Shown here: one piece after another, positions 32,536 to 44,862 of the stretch
Layout of the letters: each line of letters starts with the position of its first letter
Position numbering within the stretch: position 1 is the stretch's first letter
Assembly: GCF_000321225.1 (NCBI RefSeq)
Contig: NW_004450661.1
Location: 1,422,392-1,486,391 of the forward strand
Length of the DNA: 64,000 nt
Reading direction: 5' to 3'
Source of the DNA: Odobenus rosmarus divergens
Lineage: Eukaryota; Chordata; Mammalia; Carnivora; Odobenidae
The notes under the pieces: generated by a model
What the model saw: only the letters and a program-made list of their open reading frames with translations
What the model was told of the DNA's origin: nothing
Database searches by the model: none
Made by a program: the position numbers and the translations under genes

Positions 32536-33615
32536 TCAAAGCCTTTGCTGTATCTACTATTTATTTTGCTCCCTCCTTGGGAAGCAGGTTAGCTAGACTA
32601 ACTTAGGGTCAAGGCTGAGTCTCTGGAGGGAGCAGTCATCATTGTGGGAGGCTACATGTTGGTAGGAACTCTGTAGGTAACATCAGGAACTAGACAGCCT
32701 AGGCCTTATTAGTGTTTCCTGCTTGCAGCCAAGGGGAGGCGCTCCCTGTTGCTTTGGAGTTCCTTCTCTTGGGTGAAATCCTTGATTCCTTGTAGGGTTT
32801 TTAATTTTGTGTGTGTGTGTACACACACATGGACCTCTTTGGAGTCTAGGGAAGCCAATTTTTAAAAGGCATTAAACAAATAGTTACAAATTACATTGAA
32901 ACATAATTATCAGAATAGTGTAACAAACCCCCAAATTTGTGGTAAGAATATTTTGTGTTTATTAATGCATTAAGTAACAAAATTCAGTGCTGTATCAAAC
33001 AATTCTCATAATTTCAAAGTAGCGATGCCCATGTAAATGATATTTCCCTATATTTGCAACAGCTGCACTGTGTAAGGAAAGTATCTGACTTCAATTGGTG
33101 ACAAAGTTGCCAGAATTGCTCCTTCTAGTACTGTTTGTTGTCCATATTTATAATAAATTCTACATTTGTTTTAGAGGCTCATGAAAATAAAGCTGTATGA
33201 GGGAATTTATAGGTTTATGGCCCCCTGAATTCTACCTATGGATGCCTTGGGGGTGGAGGGGTGGGTATCCTAGGTTACAAACCCTACTTAGTGGTTGTTT
33301 TTCTTCTGGTTTTCTTCTGAATGCTTGCTGGCCACCCGAGAGCATCACAAATACCTGTTTCCTTCTCTTTCAGTTAGTATCTCCTTTTACTCAGGTTCAG
33401 TTATTTCTGGTGATAAAAGCTGTTGAGAGGGAATTGCTGGATTGTTTATATACTCTACTTGCTCTGCTCCTTCTGTGGATAATTCTGCTGGAGAGTATTT
33501 TTGTGATAATGGCTGTGTGTCACATAGTGCAGGAGAACTTTTTTTTTTTTTTGAGTGGGAATGAACCTTAATGGAGTATATTACCAGTGCCTGAGAAGAA
33601 AAAGGTGTTATCACT
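32536..33615. other. Probable HHAT intron 1, no feature recognised
   Basis: Contains a short (TG)n(AC)n tract at 32808-32830 and a T12 run at 33540. Otherwise unassigned. Confidence 0.45.
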
Positions 33616-33619
33616 ATAT

Positions 33620-36075
33620 ATCCCATAGACATTTAAAAGATTTTAAAATGTTATTGTGAACAATTTTGGTAATATGTTGGAAAATTCAGATGAAATGGAC
33701 ACTTAAAAAAAAATAAAACCCCTTAACTAAGACATAGGAACTAGAAAAGCAGAATAGTCCTGTATCTATTAAAGAAATTAAATTTGTAGTTAAAGTCCTT
33801 TCGAAAGCAAAATTTCCAAGCCTACATGGTTTCATAAGGGAAATAGTCCATTTAAAAATTGAAAAAGAGGAAACACTCCCTGGCTGCTTTTATGAGGCCA
33901 GCATAATCTTGTTACTAAAGCTTGATGAGGACATTACAAGAAAATTACAGGCCATAGTCTCACAAAAAAGATGTGAAAGTTTTAGCAATGATGTATTGGT
34001 AAATCAAGTCTAACAGTCTATAAAAAGACTAAACCATGACCAATTTGGACTTATTCTAGGGAGGGAAACTTTGGCTAATATCAGAAAATCAAATGTAATT
34101 TAACCACATACACATAAAAGAGAAAAATATTTTGACAGAATTCAACACCGATTCATGATAAAAACTTTTTGCAAGCTAAAACATTATTGACAGAAATTAA
34201 AGATTTAAACAATGGAGGGTATGTCATTGCTCTGCAAATAAGACTATAGATTTGGTACAATCCCAATCATAATCCCAGCAGATGTCTTCTCAAAAATAGA
34301 AGTTGATGAGCCAATTCTAAAATTTATTTGGAAATTCTAGATAATCTAAGAAAAAGCAAATTCGGATGACTAGATCAATACATAATATGCTAATATGGTA
34401 TTGGCCCAATGCTAGATAGACCATGGAACTGAGTAGAGAATCCATAATCAGGCTCATATGTATGTGTGGTTTGTGCCAAAAGTGACACCGTAGTACACTG
34501 GAGAAACTATGGCCTTTTCAGTAAATGATGCTGGGCCAAGTGGATCTCCATGTGGACAAGATGAATCTTGATCATCTACCTCATCCCATATACAAATATT
34601 AAGATATATCACACACCTAAATGAAAGCTGAAATAATAATGCTTCTGGAAGAAAGCAAAGTGAAATATCTTTATTACCTGGGGACAGTCAAAATTTTATT
34701 GAACAGGACAGAAAAAGCAACTAATTATAAAGGAACAAGATTGGTAAGAACTTCTGTTCATTTAAAGATTCCATAAGGAGAGTGGGAAGCAAGCTACAGA
34801 ATGGGTGAAGATATTTGTGATAAAAAAATGCAATACAGAAATCCTACCCACAATGTAGAAACAACTTCCACAAATCATTAAAAAAATGGACAGCCCAATA
34901 GAAAAATGGGCAAGTCACTTCCTAAAAGAGGATATCCAAATTCTTAAACACATGAAAAGATGGTTAACCTCATTAGTAATTAGGAAAATGCAAATTAAAA
35001 TGAGAATGGGCTACCACTATATAGTTACCAGAGTGAGTGCTAAGTATATACAGGCTTTCCCTGCTCTCCAAAAGCAGAGTGTTCCCGTGAAATCTTTCAA
35101 AAGCAGAAATGGTGTGAAGCAAAGAAGCAATTACCATTAACTTATATGGAAAATTTTTGAGCATTCCCAGACCCCCAAAATAACCCCTCTTAAGCTTTTC
35201 TAATATCTTCGGATACATCTCGCTGCTAGATGCGGAGAATAAATGAAGACTAAGCACAGATGCTCACAGAAACCGTTCAGGGCCCCTGGTGACGTGATGC
35301 TGAGATCCTCAGTGTAGTTCCCGGGAAGGAGCTCGGGGCCACTCCTGCTTGGGATGTGTGCTGCCTCCTTAAGGACTGGCTGCAAAACAAACATTGGGTG
35401 CCATCTTCTCTTGCCCCCTCCCTTTTTTTTGTAAAAGTGAAAATCTTCGCATTTCTTTTGGTTAACAAAAATAGCTACGAATGTAGGTCTTTTGTAAAAA
35501 GTGAAGTGGCATAACCTGACCTTTCAGAAAGTGGGGGATACCTGTCCTGTTTGGGTTATGGGCAAACTGGAACTCTCATACATTGCTGATGCAGCTGTTC
35601 TGGAAATTGTTTGGTGTATCATTTACTATCATTTACTAAAGCTGGACATAGATCTCTCCTATGACTCCATTCTTGGATAAACACAACAGTAAAGGCACAT
35701 GGGCACTGAAACTCATGCCAGTGAGTGTACAGAACACTATTATTCAAAATGGCCTGAATTGGAAACAACCCATAAGTTCATCAGTAGTAGAATGGATAAC
35801 TGCATAGTTTATACAATGGACTACTCTTTAGTAATGAGAATGAACAGTTTATTGTCTCACATACAATGTGGATGAGCCTCGCATAGAGCTGAATAAAAAG
35901 AAGGCAGACGCAACAGAGTAAGTGCTTTGTGATTCCATTTATATGAAGTTCAAAAACAGGCACAATGAATAAGATGATAGAAATCAGGCTAGGGGACTTT
36001 TGAGGCACTTAATTTTTAATCTGGGTGGCAATGACTGGAGTGAATCTGCTTTTTGAAAGTCTTAATTTTTTTTTT
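33620..36075 (+). mobile_element. Old L1 (ORF2 portion to 3' end), sense
   Basis: 33690-34460 follows the reverse transcriptase half (attaaagaaattaaatttgtag..., cctacatggtttcataa, cagcataatcttgttac). 34470-35040 and 35530-36060 follow the C-terminal half and 3' end (aatgatgctgggccaagtgg, cattagtaattaggaaaatgc, actctcatacattgctgatg). Many stops. An unrelated DNA transposon interrupts it. Confidence 0.85.
35050..35540. mobile_element. DNA transposon remnant inserted in the L1
   Basis: Starts tacaggctttccctgctctccaaaagcag and ends ctttcagaaagtgggggatacctgt, which are imperfect terminal inverted repeats. L1 sequence resumes on both sides (gagtgagtgctaag | ggcaaactggaactctcatac). The family (Tigger/mariner-like TIRs are possible) is not named with certainty. 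Confidence 0.65.
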
Positions 36076-36585
36076 AAATTTAAGTACACTTTAGTACAAA
36101 GTTTACTTAAAATAGTATATTATAAAATCTTTGGTTCATTCAGATGCCCCTAATCTGGGGAGTGTAAGATGTGGTTGGCATGATTCCTGGTGATTAAAAA
36201 GGCTTAAAGTAGGTTGAGAATTTTCGTGGGAGACAGTGTAATAGCACATCAGTAGCTTCTGTGAATTAGGGACTTATAAAAGTGACTCCTTTCCGGCACT
36301 CTCTAATAGCAGAGGTCTGGCTTTATGGCAGTTCATTTAAAAAGACCTAGAGCTTTGTTTGATATTAAGACTGTTATCAGTGTGAGGTGGAAGCCAAAAA
36401 ATGCCAAGGTGCTAACTGAATACAAAATTTTTAGATTTAATTTTCTTACAATTTAAGTTTTATAACAATTGGATTAAAAATATTCTGATTTTTTTTTAAT
36501 GTAAATCCTTTTAGTTAGATACTTTTCTCCCACCAGGCAGGTGTGGTATGTTAGTTTCTTATTGTTTCTATAACAAATTACTACA

Positions 36586-36780
36586 GGGGCGCCTGGGTGG
36601 CTCAGTTGGTTGGGTGACTGCCTTTGGCTCGGGTCATGATCCTGGAGTCCCAGGATCGAGTCCCGCATCGGGCTCCCTGCTCGGCGAGGAGTCTGCTTCT
36701 CCCTCTGACCCTCTAAAAAAAAAAGCTCTCTATCTCTCATTCTCTCTCTCTCAAATAAATAAATAAAATCTTAAAAAAAA
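36586..36780 (+). mobile_element. Carnivore SINE in LTR, sense
   Basis: Perfect duplication aacaaattactaca (36572-36585, 36781-36794). Confidence 0.95.
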
Positions 36781-37058
36781 AACAAATTACTACAAACTTA
36801 GTGGCTTAAAACAACACAAGTTTATTATCATGCAGTTCTGGAGGTCAGAAGTCCTGGAGGCTCTAGGGCAGTCTTTTTTGTTGTTGCCTTTTGATGCTGC
36901 CTTAAGTTCTTTGCTTGTGGTCTCTTCCTTCATCTTCAGAGCACACTACGCTAATCTCTGCTTCCATTATCCCATCTTCTCTGTCTCGGACCCTCCCAGA
37001 AGGACCCTTGTGATTGTATTGGGCCTATGTGGATAATCAGGGATAATGTCCCCATCTT

Positions 37059-37257
37059 TTTTTTTTTTTTTTTTAAAGATTTTATTTATTTGAGAGAGAG
37101 AATGAGAGAGAGAGAGTACATGAGAGGGGGGAAGGTCAGAGGGACAAGCAGACTCCCCACTGAGCAGGGAGCCCGATGTGGGACTCGATCCTGGGACTCC
37201 AGGATCATGACCTGAGCCGAAGGCAGTCACTTAACCAACTGAGCCACCCAGGCGCCC
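37059..37257 (-). mobile_element. Carnivore SINE in LTR, antisense
   Basis: Perfect duplication taatgtccccatctt (37044-37058, 37258-37272). Confidence 0.95.
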
Positions 37258-37744
37258 TAATGTCCCCATCTTAATGACAGCTGCAAAATCCCTTTGCTCT
37301 GTAAGGAACTATATTTATAGGTTCCAGGGATTAACACATTTGAGGGCTTTCCCAGATGGGATTTTATATTTTGTCTTCACAAATAACACAGTTCCCTCAA
37401 TCTCAGTAGGAGCTCACTGATACTTGTTGAATGAAGAACTGCATCTAGATTTCATTATTTAAAGTACAGTTTCTGGAAGAATAGAAGTGATGGTCTTGCC
37501 GTACTCTCTGCCACATCTGGAGTTTTAGGTTCAGGTCTAGATACCTATACTATAAAGAGACAACTGACTGAATGGTACAGGGTCTAGGAACTAGGTCACT
37601 GAAGAAATGGTTGAAGGAATCATGGCTGTTTGTCCTGGAAGAGGGCTTGGGATGGAGTGTGTGGCATTAATGATCTTCAAATATTTGAAGGAGTATTATT
37701 GGAGAGAATAATTGTCTTTTTAGTATAATAGCAATAATATTAAA

Positions 37745-37990
37745 AACAAAAAAAAATAGCATTTTAGAACTTACTGTGCCCCAGGCACTGTTCTATCACT
37801 TTGTAAGTTCATCTGATCCTTACAGCAACCCTCTGACTGTTATTCCTGTTTATACATAAGGAAATTGAGGCATAGAGAGGTTATGCTACTTGTCTTAGGG
37901 CATACAACTAGGAAGTAGCAAAGCTGGGATTCGAACTTTGGCTCCACAGCCATCTCTAAATAATCGCATTACCCTGCCTCCATGCCTTTA
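37745..37990 (-). mobile_element. MIR, antisense
   Basis: Ccccaggcactgttctatcac, aaattgaggcatagagaggttatg and agctgggattcgaac give a well-preserved reversed MIR. Confidence 0.9.
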
Positions 37991-38339
37991 GTTCCAGACG
38001 GTACAATTGGACTAGTGGCAGAAAGTTTTTTAAAAATAGAGGGGGGCAGTTTTTGACTCAGTTTGAGGAAACAACAGGATAATAATCAGAACTGCATAGA
38101 AAAAGTTTCTCTGCCTCTTGATGTTACTGGAAATGGTCAGGTAGGTTATTGTAAAAGAAATTCCCAAACTGGCTAGAGATTAGATCAGATGACCGTAGGG
38201 TCCTTACTGATTTTGAAATTCTGGCCTGGGGGACATAACTATTTTTTTCATATACAAATAATCAACCTTTGTGACATTTTATGTACTAAAGCTCCCTTGT
38301 GAACTGCAGTTTTCCCACTAACTTTCCAGAATTTATGTA

Positions 38340-38800
38340 TTAGTGACTCTCACATACTGGAGTGGTAGGCTGTGTCCCTGCCCCCTTTGAAGGTGCCCTT
38401 GCTGTGTGCTCTCTCGTAATGAGATGGAATCACTCTTCTCTTCCTGCTTGGATCTGGACTGGTCTTTTGACCAACAAAATGTTCCATGAATTCTGGAGCC
38501 TGGTCCTTAAGAGACCTTGCCCCTTCTGTCTTTGTTCTTTTGAACCCCCGAAGCCACCGTGCTGTGAAGGGTCAGTCCTGCCTAGAGGAGAAGTAGCACC
38601 TACTGCTAGGTGTGGGTGAGGTCCTCTCGGCCCCTCCAGTCCCTGTTGAGCTGTGCGGTTACTTAGTTACGAGAGTGATGCCAGGTAAGATCAGGAGAAT
38701 GGCCCACATCGCCATCCCACAGAATCATGAAGAAAATGGATCTTTGTTGTTTTAAGCCACTACGTGTTGGGTGGTTTATGGTGCAGTGAGACATAACTGA
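38340..38800 (+). mobile_element. LTR-like remnant, sense
   Basis: Tcttttgaccaacaaaatgttcc, ggtccttaagagaccttgcc and gttttaagccactacgtgttgggtggtttatg...gacataactgatac are hallmarks of an ancient mammalian LTR of the MaLR/ERVL kind. Subfamily uncertain. Confidence 0.55.
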
Positions 38801-39392
38801 TACATGGTATTTTGGTGCATGTTTGGAAGTAGTGTATGTATTTTAAAATATTCTGTAATTAGACGTTCTGCCCAGTCCAGTGGACCTCCTCCAACCCACC
38901 CAATCATCGCTCCGTGTTAGTGAAGCCTTTCTGGGTTTGGAGAAGTGTTTTTTGTTAGTATTACATAGTAAAAGAAGAAGACTCTTTGTAAGACTCCTGA
39001 GTAGGGTTTGGAGAAAACTGGTGTGAGAGGACACAGTGTGTCTGGATTTGGGTTTCCTCGTGAGAGTTCTCCAATTTGTATTCTGCAAAATAAGTTTGTT
39101 TCATCAAATTGGACCCTAGAAAGGAGCAAGTCTCCTAATTTTTCCAAATGTGCTAGAATATCGCCCTACTCTTTGCTTCTCTTCAAAGCCATTGTCAGTT
39201 CAGTGTACGTGTGCTCTCTTTGCTTTTCTTACTTTGTGATTTCCAGAGTGTTCATTTGTTCCTAAATTTAGAATCATTTCAATTTTACTCAGCCCTTATC
39301 TCTGTGTAACTGCTGACTTTCCCTTCTTATATCTGAGTAAATTGGTTTAGTTTGTCGTCTTCAGTCAATCTTTTAAGGGAAGTATGAGTTAG

Positions 39393-39584
39393 GGCGCCTG
39401 GGTGGCTCAGTTGGTTAAGCGACTGCCTTCGGCTCAGGTCATGATCCTGGAGTCCTGGGATCGAGTCCCACATCGGGCTCCCTGCTCAGCAGGGAGTCTG
39501 CTTCTCCCTCTGACCCTCTTCCCTCTCGTGCTATCTCTCATTCTCTCTCTCTCAAATAAATAAATAAAATCTTTAAAAAAAAAA
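39393..39584 (+). mobile_element. Carnivore SINE, sense
   Basis: Flanked by gaagtatgagttag (39379-39392) and gaaagtatgagttag (39588-39602). The consensus-like body suggests a recent copy. Confidence 0.95.
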
Positions 39585-39779
39585 GAGGAAAGTATGAGTT
39601 AGATGGTTCATGTGTGTTTTGATTACATCTAGTTGATTTACAAATTTTCTTCCTAGGGAGCATCTAAATTACACATTAAAATTTTCTTTTGCTTGTATGT
39701 AGCTTGTATAACCTTTTAGCTTTCCTAATGGATTGATTTCATCATAGACATTGAAAAAAATGAATCTCGTAAGAATAGG

Positions 39780-40040
39780 GAGGTGGCTGAGGGAAGGCTC
39801 TGGAGTTAGACTTGGTGGGTCTGAAGCTAAGCTCTGCTGCTTACCAGCTGGGTGATCTGGGGCAAGTTTCTTGACCTTTCTGGGCTTTGGTTTTCTTTTG
39901 TGTTAAATGAGGGTACCAAAAGTACCAACCTTAAAAAGTTGTTATGAAGATTAAATGAGATAATACTTGCAAAGTGCTTGCTTAGCATAGGTAGCCTATA
40001 AATAGCACTTATTATAGTACAGCTGTTACTAAAGTATAAA
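39780..40040 (+). mobile_element. MIR, sense, nearly complete
   Basis: Ggctctggagttagacttgg, cttaccagctgggtgatctggggcaag, ttaaatgagataatacttgcaaagtgcttgcttagcatagg. Confidence 0.9.
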
Positions 40041-41030
40041 AAAACTAAGTAGAGGAAAATTTCAGTTTAGGACATTGAGCTACCGTTAATTGGTAGAAGT
40101 AACAATGATGATGCTGATACCTAAGGATTATTAGCTCAGTGCTGAGTGCTGTTTTGAAAGTCCTCTGTTGCATGTCGGTGTGTGGTTATAGCTCATTCAC
40201 ACTGGATATATCAAGACCAAGCAGTAGAAAACATTTAAAATGGAAGTGTTTGGAATCCATTTGTAGCATGCATCAAAAATAAAGATACATTTGAAGTGAT
40301 ATTGGAAATTGCTGGGGGAAAGCATCTTACAGAAGTTATGTTTATGCACATTTTTGGCTTTGGCATAGTGAGCTGTGCCTCCCTGCCAAGGAACACGATT
40401 TCTGCCTGTGAAAGAGTAGGAGCTGGGAAGTTGGGTTCTGGTTTTTGCTCTATCACTGGCTTCTCTGTGTGCTTGGGCAGATCGCTGCCTTTCCCTGAGC
40501 AGGATTCTGATTCCTGAAAAAGAGCTAACTGTTAGCCCTCCTGGTGAGTAGAGTAGATAATATCTTTGAAAGCAGGTGGAGTGTTAAATTACAAAGTGAA
40601 TGCAAATGTATGTTTCTTCAGTATGGAAAAAACTCTGTTAGCTGCCATTTTACAGCTAGGATTTTATTCTGTGGGCCTCTTGAGTTCTGTAATCCCCAGA
40701 TAAATACTTTTTTGAAATACCCAGCCTCAGGGGCTTTTACACCCCAATATGTAGGTAAAATTCCTTGTTACTCCAGTCTGACTTCTTTCCCTTTGATCCC
40801 AGAGGAACCTGCTATGATTTCCTTCCAACACCTAATATTAAATGTACTTTCTCTCTCTTTGTCTTCATTTACCTCAAATATTCTTCTCTTGTCAATAACA
40901 TTTAGTTTTGAGATACTGTGATCTTACAGCTTTGGAGTTGCTGTTATTGTTTTCTTTTTCAATCCTACTGCTTCCTGGACTGGTTTCCTGTCAGGTATGA
41001 CTTAATTTTTCTTTGTGTTGCTTGGATCTA
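40041..41030. other. Probable HHAT intron 1, no feature recognised
   Basis: Possible weak MIR at 40430-40520. No coding signature in the 125-codon frame at 40544-40921. Confidence 0.45.
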
Positions 41031-41039
41031 GCACTTTCT

Positions 41040-41350
41040 CTCTACTTCCTCCCGAATTGCTGCCCTTCCTGCCTCTAGATTACCACACTTCCTGAAGCTT
41101 CATTCAAATAGTTAAATGTACTGGCTCATAAGCCTGAGGTTTCTTAAGCGAATCAAATCCAAACTTGTAATACTTTATGTTTAAGACCCTCTGCCACATG
41201 ACTCCTGCTCTCCCTCCCCCTCCACTATCTACATTTGTACTTCTTCACAGTACTGGTCAGTATTCCCACTGAGGCGGCAGACTTCTCAGACCCATCCCTT
41301 TCCCATCACACATCCTGGCATCTCTTCTTAGCTCTCACATATCAATGGTA
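41040..41350 (+). mobile_element. L2 fragment, sense
   Basis: Taagaccctctgccacatgactcctgctctccctccccctccactatctac and tacttcttcacag follow the L2 pattern of pyrimidine-rich 3' ORF sequence. Confidence 0.45.
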
Positions 41351-42304
41351 CAGCCTCAGTTATGTAGATTAATCAGGTAGGTATTTACTTAAACACAGGC
41401 TGTACTGCTCTCCGATGGCTTTTCCTGTAGAAGTAATTTACAAATGGTGATTAGCTTCTGGGTTGTCTCGCAGATACCCACTAAGCTGATAATGCTATTG
41501 CAGGACGGGATCTGTGCATGAACAACAGAAAAGAAGCATTACTTACACATTTGAGTAAGGACCTCTTTGATTTTTATCATGATAGCCTATCCCTAAAGAA
41601 GAGCATGCTTGTTTAGAGAACGAGAAATAGAAACTTGAGAATTTTCTGAGTATTTAGGAACCTTTATAGGTTTGGACACTTAAAAGTTCTAGTTATATTC
41701 CCCAGTGTCCAACTTGCCTTTTCTTTGATACTGTTGGGTCATTGAATCCTTTAAACATATCTACTCTGATTTGCTTTCTGAGGGCACAGCTGAAATGAAT
41801 ACAGAAGAAAACACTGGGGAGAGGAATTTTCTTGAGATAGGTGGGCAAGAGCTGAAAAGAGAGGCGTAGGGAAGAAAGATCTGTTAAGGATGACATGTGA
41901 GTGTCTGTGGTGGTGGTGTTTTGAGGTGGCATTCCTGGGACTGTGAGTGATGAAACAAGACAAGTAGGAATATGCATATCATTCCCTTGGGGATAAGCAA
42001 AGAAGTGGTGAAGAAGAGACGCTGGGCAGAAGGCTGTCCAGGTGACCCCCAAGGGGGGCCAACAGTTTGTTTGCTTTCGGGGTGGCCTGGGGTTGGGTTG
42101 GGGTGTGGACAACACGTGAGACCTGAGTGAGAGCTCTGGGGATGCCCTTCTGCTGAAGGAAGCCTGGCAGCAGGTGGGATGGCCATGCCACACGGAGAGT
42201 CTGTGAAATCTCATCAGATCAGGAAGAAAACCAGAGCTCTGGTGAGGTAGGCTTCTGATGAATTAAATTCACTAACTGGACCTGTTGGACAGATCATAGC
42301 TAAT

Positions 42305-42425
42305 ATTTTGGGGGCACTTACTTGGTGCCAGGCCTTAGATAAGCATTTTACATTAAATTTTAATTCAACAACCCTGTGAGGAAACCTATCTAAGAGGTTG
42401 TGACCCACTCAAGTTCCTCTACCAG
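42305..42425 (-). mobile_element. MIR fragment, antisense
   Basis: Gcacttacttggtgccaggccttagataagcattttacattaa...caaccctgtgagga. Confidence 0.7.
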
Positions 42426-44728
42426 TAAATGGCAGAACTCCCCTCCCCTCCCCCACTCTGACTCTCCCCCGCATGCCCCCGCCCCCATCTGCTTGATGCA
42501 GGCTTTCCCAGCATGCTGTCAGGTGGAGGCTATTTGGTCCAGTCCCCACATTTTAAATGTGAAGATTCAGCTCTGCTGCTTTGTTGCTGGTTAGTATGTA
42601 TCTTTGTGTAGGTGTCTGCAAAACGGGCACAATATAGCTAAGAGCACCAGAAAGGGAAACGTTTTAACACTGAATTTTTTGGTTCCCCACAGTTAATTAA
42701 TGCAGAGGAATTGTCCTAGAAGAGAATGTCCCTGGAAAGCTTCTAAACAGCAGGGCTTCTATAACTTTCATTTCATCTCTAAGATTATGTTCACATTTCA
42801 GTAGCATTTTTAGGGGACTTTGCTAATCACATATTCTAAATGGAGGTGAGGAGGCCATCCAATATACCAACATCCTTTGAAAGGAGACACATAAAACCCA
42901 GAGGTTAAAGGTAACTTCCCACTAACGGGAAGACTATGCTATTCCCACAAAATTCCACAAAGAAATTCTCAGGTATTCTAGGAGATGCCAGGCATTTAAA
43001 AATAAAGTGTGAGTAGAAATGTTTAAAGCTAGAAATGGTTCTGAAAAATAGCAGGGGGACCTGAGAAGGTGTTGTTGAGGGCTTGAGAGTGTTTGGGATT
43101 GAAAACATTAAGTGCCTGCCTCTGGATCCCTTAGGTTGCCGGAGACCAAACTGCCTGAGCAACTTTTAGGTCATTACCAGTAGGTACTCGGGGTGGAGGA
43201 CCACTGACTTCTGACCTATTTTATGAAAGCCAAAGTTTGCATCTTTTTCTGCTCTGTCTCTCTTAGCTTGAAGAGACGAGTTTGTGCGTAGTGGATTATG
43301 AGCCAGGCTGTAGGGACAAGTAACTTTGTAAACTGGCATTAATGGAGCTGGCTCTGGCTGAGGGGAGGCATGGAGTCTCGGTGGTCCCAAGACCTGGATT
43401 TGAGCACTGGCTCAGTTATTTCTGACGGTGTGGCCTTATTCTTCACATTTGTCATCTGTAAAATGCCTCTCTCTCTCGCTCCACCTTCTTCACTAGGTGT
43501 TGTGAAAATAAAATGAGATGTGTGAATTCTCATTCTTGGCATTACTGTCCCATATGAGAAGTGCTTGCATGGAGCTTAAAATTTGCTCCTATTTTAATTT
43601 GGCATCCACAGTGAGACATATTTGAGAGGCTTAAGTAAAGCATTGAGAGCATTTAACTCTTTGTTACTGGGGAGCTGATTATTTAATTTGCAGAATTTTA
43701 GGACTTCCTATCACCTGCTGTAATACTTAGAATATAGACATGGCTGCCGTAAGAGAGAGATCGAGAATAGCAGAGGCTTAAACAACCTGGAAGTGCATTT
43801 CTCTTTCATGTAATAGTCCAGATATAAATGGTCTGGGGCAGTTTTGGGGGTGGGGTGGTACATGGAGTCAGGGACGGAGGCTCCTCGATCTTGTTTTCCC
43901 ACATGGCTCTCACCTCTTGGCCCGAGGTGGCTGTCCCAGCTCTGGCCACCAGGAAGGGCATGGCCACAGCCTTACAGCCAGAGCTATTCAAATGCCCACA
44001 CTTGGCTACACTATATAGTTGAGCTTAGCATCCATGCCTTCAGATAAAAATTCCATTACTGGGTAAGAACGGGGACTAAATATTGTGGGATCTGCCACAG
44101 CTGCTGGGGGTCAGGTTATCACTTCCCTTTAAGAAGCTTACATAAGATGGAAGACGGCGGTTTTCATTCACCTACTCATGTAAACAACTATGGGGTGACA
44201 TTTGAGGGGGAGAACCAGGAGGTTAAGGCTGTTGGCTTAGAACAGGTTTGGAGATGATCTGTACTTTTTTTCTGTTCAGGATTTAAAGCCATTTATTATT
44301 CATGGAGCACTAGTCCCCTCTCGCTACATTCTACACCCCGTGTTGGGTACTGGGGACTCAGAGATCATGGTCCCTGCTCTCCAAAGGCCCACCCCACAGG
44401 GGGGGCAGGCATGTTCGGCATTGAGCACATGACTGTCTGGTGTGCATTCTGATGAGAGGCAGATGGGGGGCTGTGGGAGCTCATAGGGAAGACCTGCCCA
44501 TCCCAAGGAAGGCAGGGCGTGTGCATAAACGTGTGCGTATTTGTGCGTGTGCGTGTATTTTGGATGCAGGATGCATAAGGTCACTGGCAGAAGGAAGTAT
44601 AACTGATGTTATATCTGTATCGCCTGAAGTAGTGACGGGTCCCTGAGAGAGCAAGTGAACTGATAACGATGCTGTTTCCTAGTGTCATGTCTGTGGCTTA
44701 ATGTCTTTATTTCTGTTCCTCTTTCTAG
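42426..44728. other. Probable HHAT intron 1, mixed old repeats
   Basis: 43375-43530 resembles a sense MIR. 43735-43980 resembles an unnamed ancient repeat (taacagaggcttaaacaacctggaagtgcatttctc). Otherwise single-copy. Confidence 0.45.
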
Positions 44729-44771
44729 AAACTCTCAGTGTGTCTGCCTGGACGATTTGTCACAAGGAACA
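44729..44771 (+). other. HHAT: HHAT 5' untranslated part of the first coding exon
   Basis: A pyrimidine-rich tract ending in ctttctag (AG at 44727-44728) is a good splice acceptor, so an upstream non-coding exon must exist. Forty-three bases of leader precede the ATG. The reading frame upstream of the ATG stays open to the acceptor with no in-frame stop, so an N-terminal extension through an upstream exon cannot be excluded from this window alone. I chose the ATG at 44772 because the downstream peptide matches the known start of HHAT. Confidence 0.85.
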
Positions 44772-44862
44772 ATGCTGCCGCGATGGGAACTGTCTTTTTA
44801 CCTGTTTGCTTCACTAGGCTTCCACTTATATTCTTTCTATGAAGTTTACAAAGCTTCCAGAG
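44772..44862 (+). CDS. HHAT: HHAT, first coding exon (residues 1-30 plus first base of codon 31)
   Basis: HHAT is an ER-resident membrane-bound O-acyltransferase (MBOAT) that transfers palmitate from palmitoyl-CoA to the N-terminal cysteine of Hedgehog proteins, which is needed for Hedgehog signalling. The exon reads MLPRWELSFYLFASLGFHLY followed by SFYEVYKASR, close to my recollection of human HHAT residues 1-30, with conservative changes in the hydrophobic run. Residues about 6-24 form the first membrane segment. The start has A at -3. The exon ends at 44862 before gtaagg, leaving phase 1 (G of the next Glu codon). The next exon, 13 kb downstream, completes that codon. Reading through the donor gives about 22 extra codons before a stop, which is not expected to be used. 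Confidence 0.96.

Larger units (their letters stand above)
36548..37400 (-). mobile_element. MaLR-type LTR, antisense, hit by two SINEs
   Basis: After removing the SINEs, the segments ttgtttctataacaaattactacaaac, ggcttaaaacaacacaag, agttctggaggtcagaag, gacccttgtgattgtattgggcc and tttataggttccagggattaac read as one reversed LTR. Confidence 0.75.

Noticed and set aside
41693..42214. 173-codon minus-strand open frame
   Set aside because: No domain; three other overlapping frames are also open in the same pyrimidine-rich stretch.
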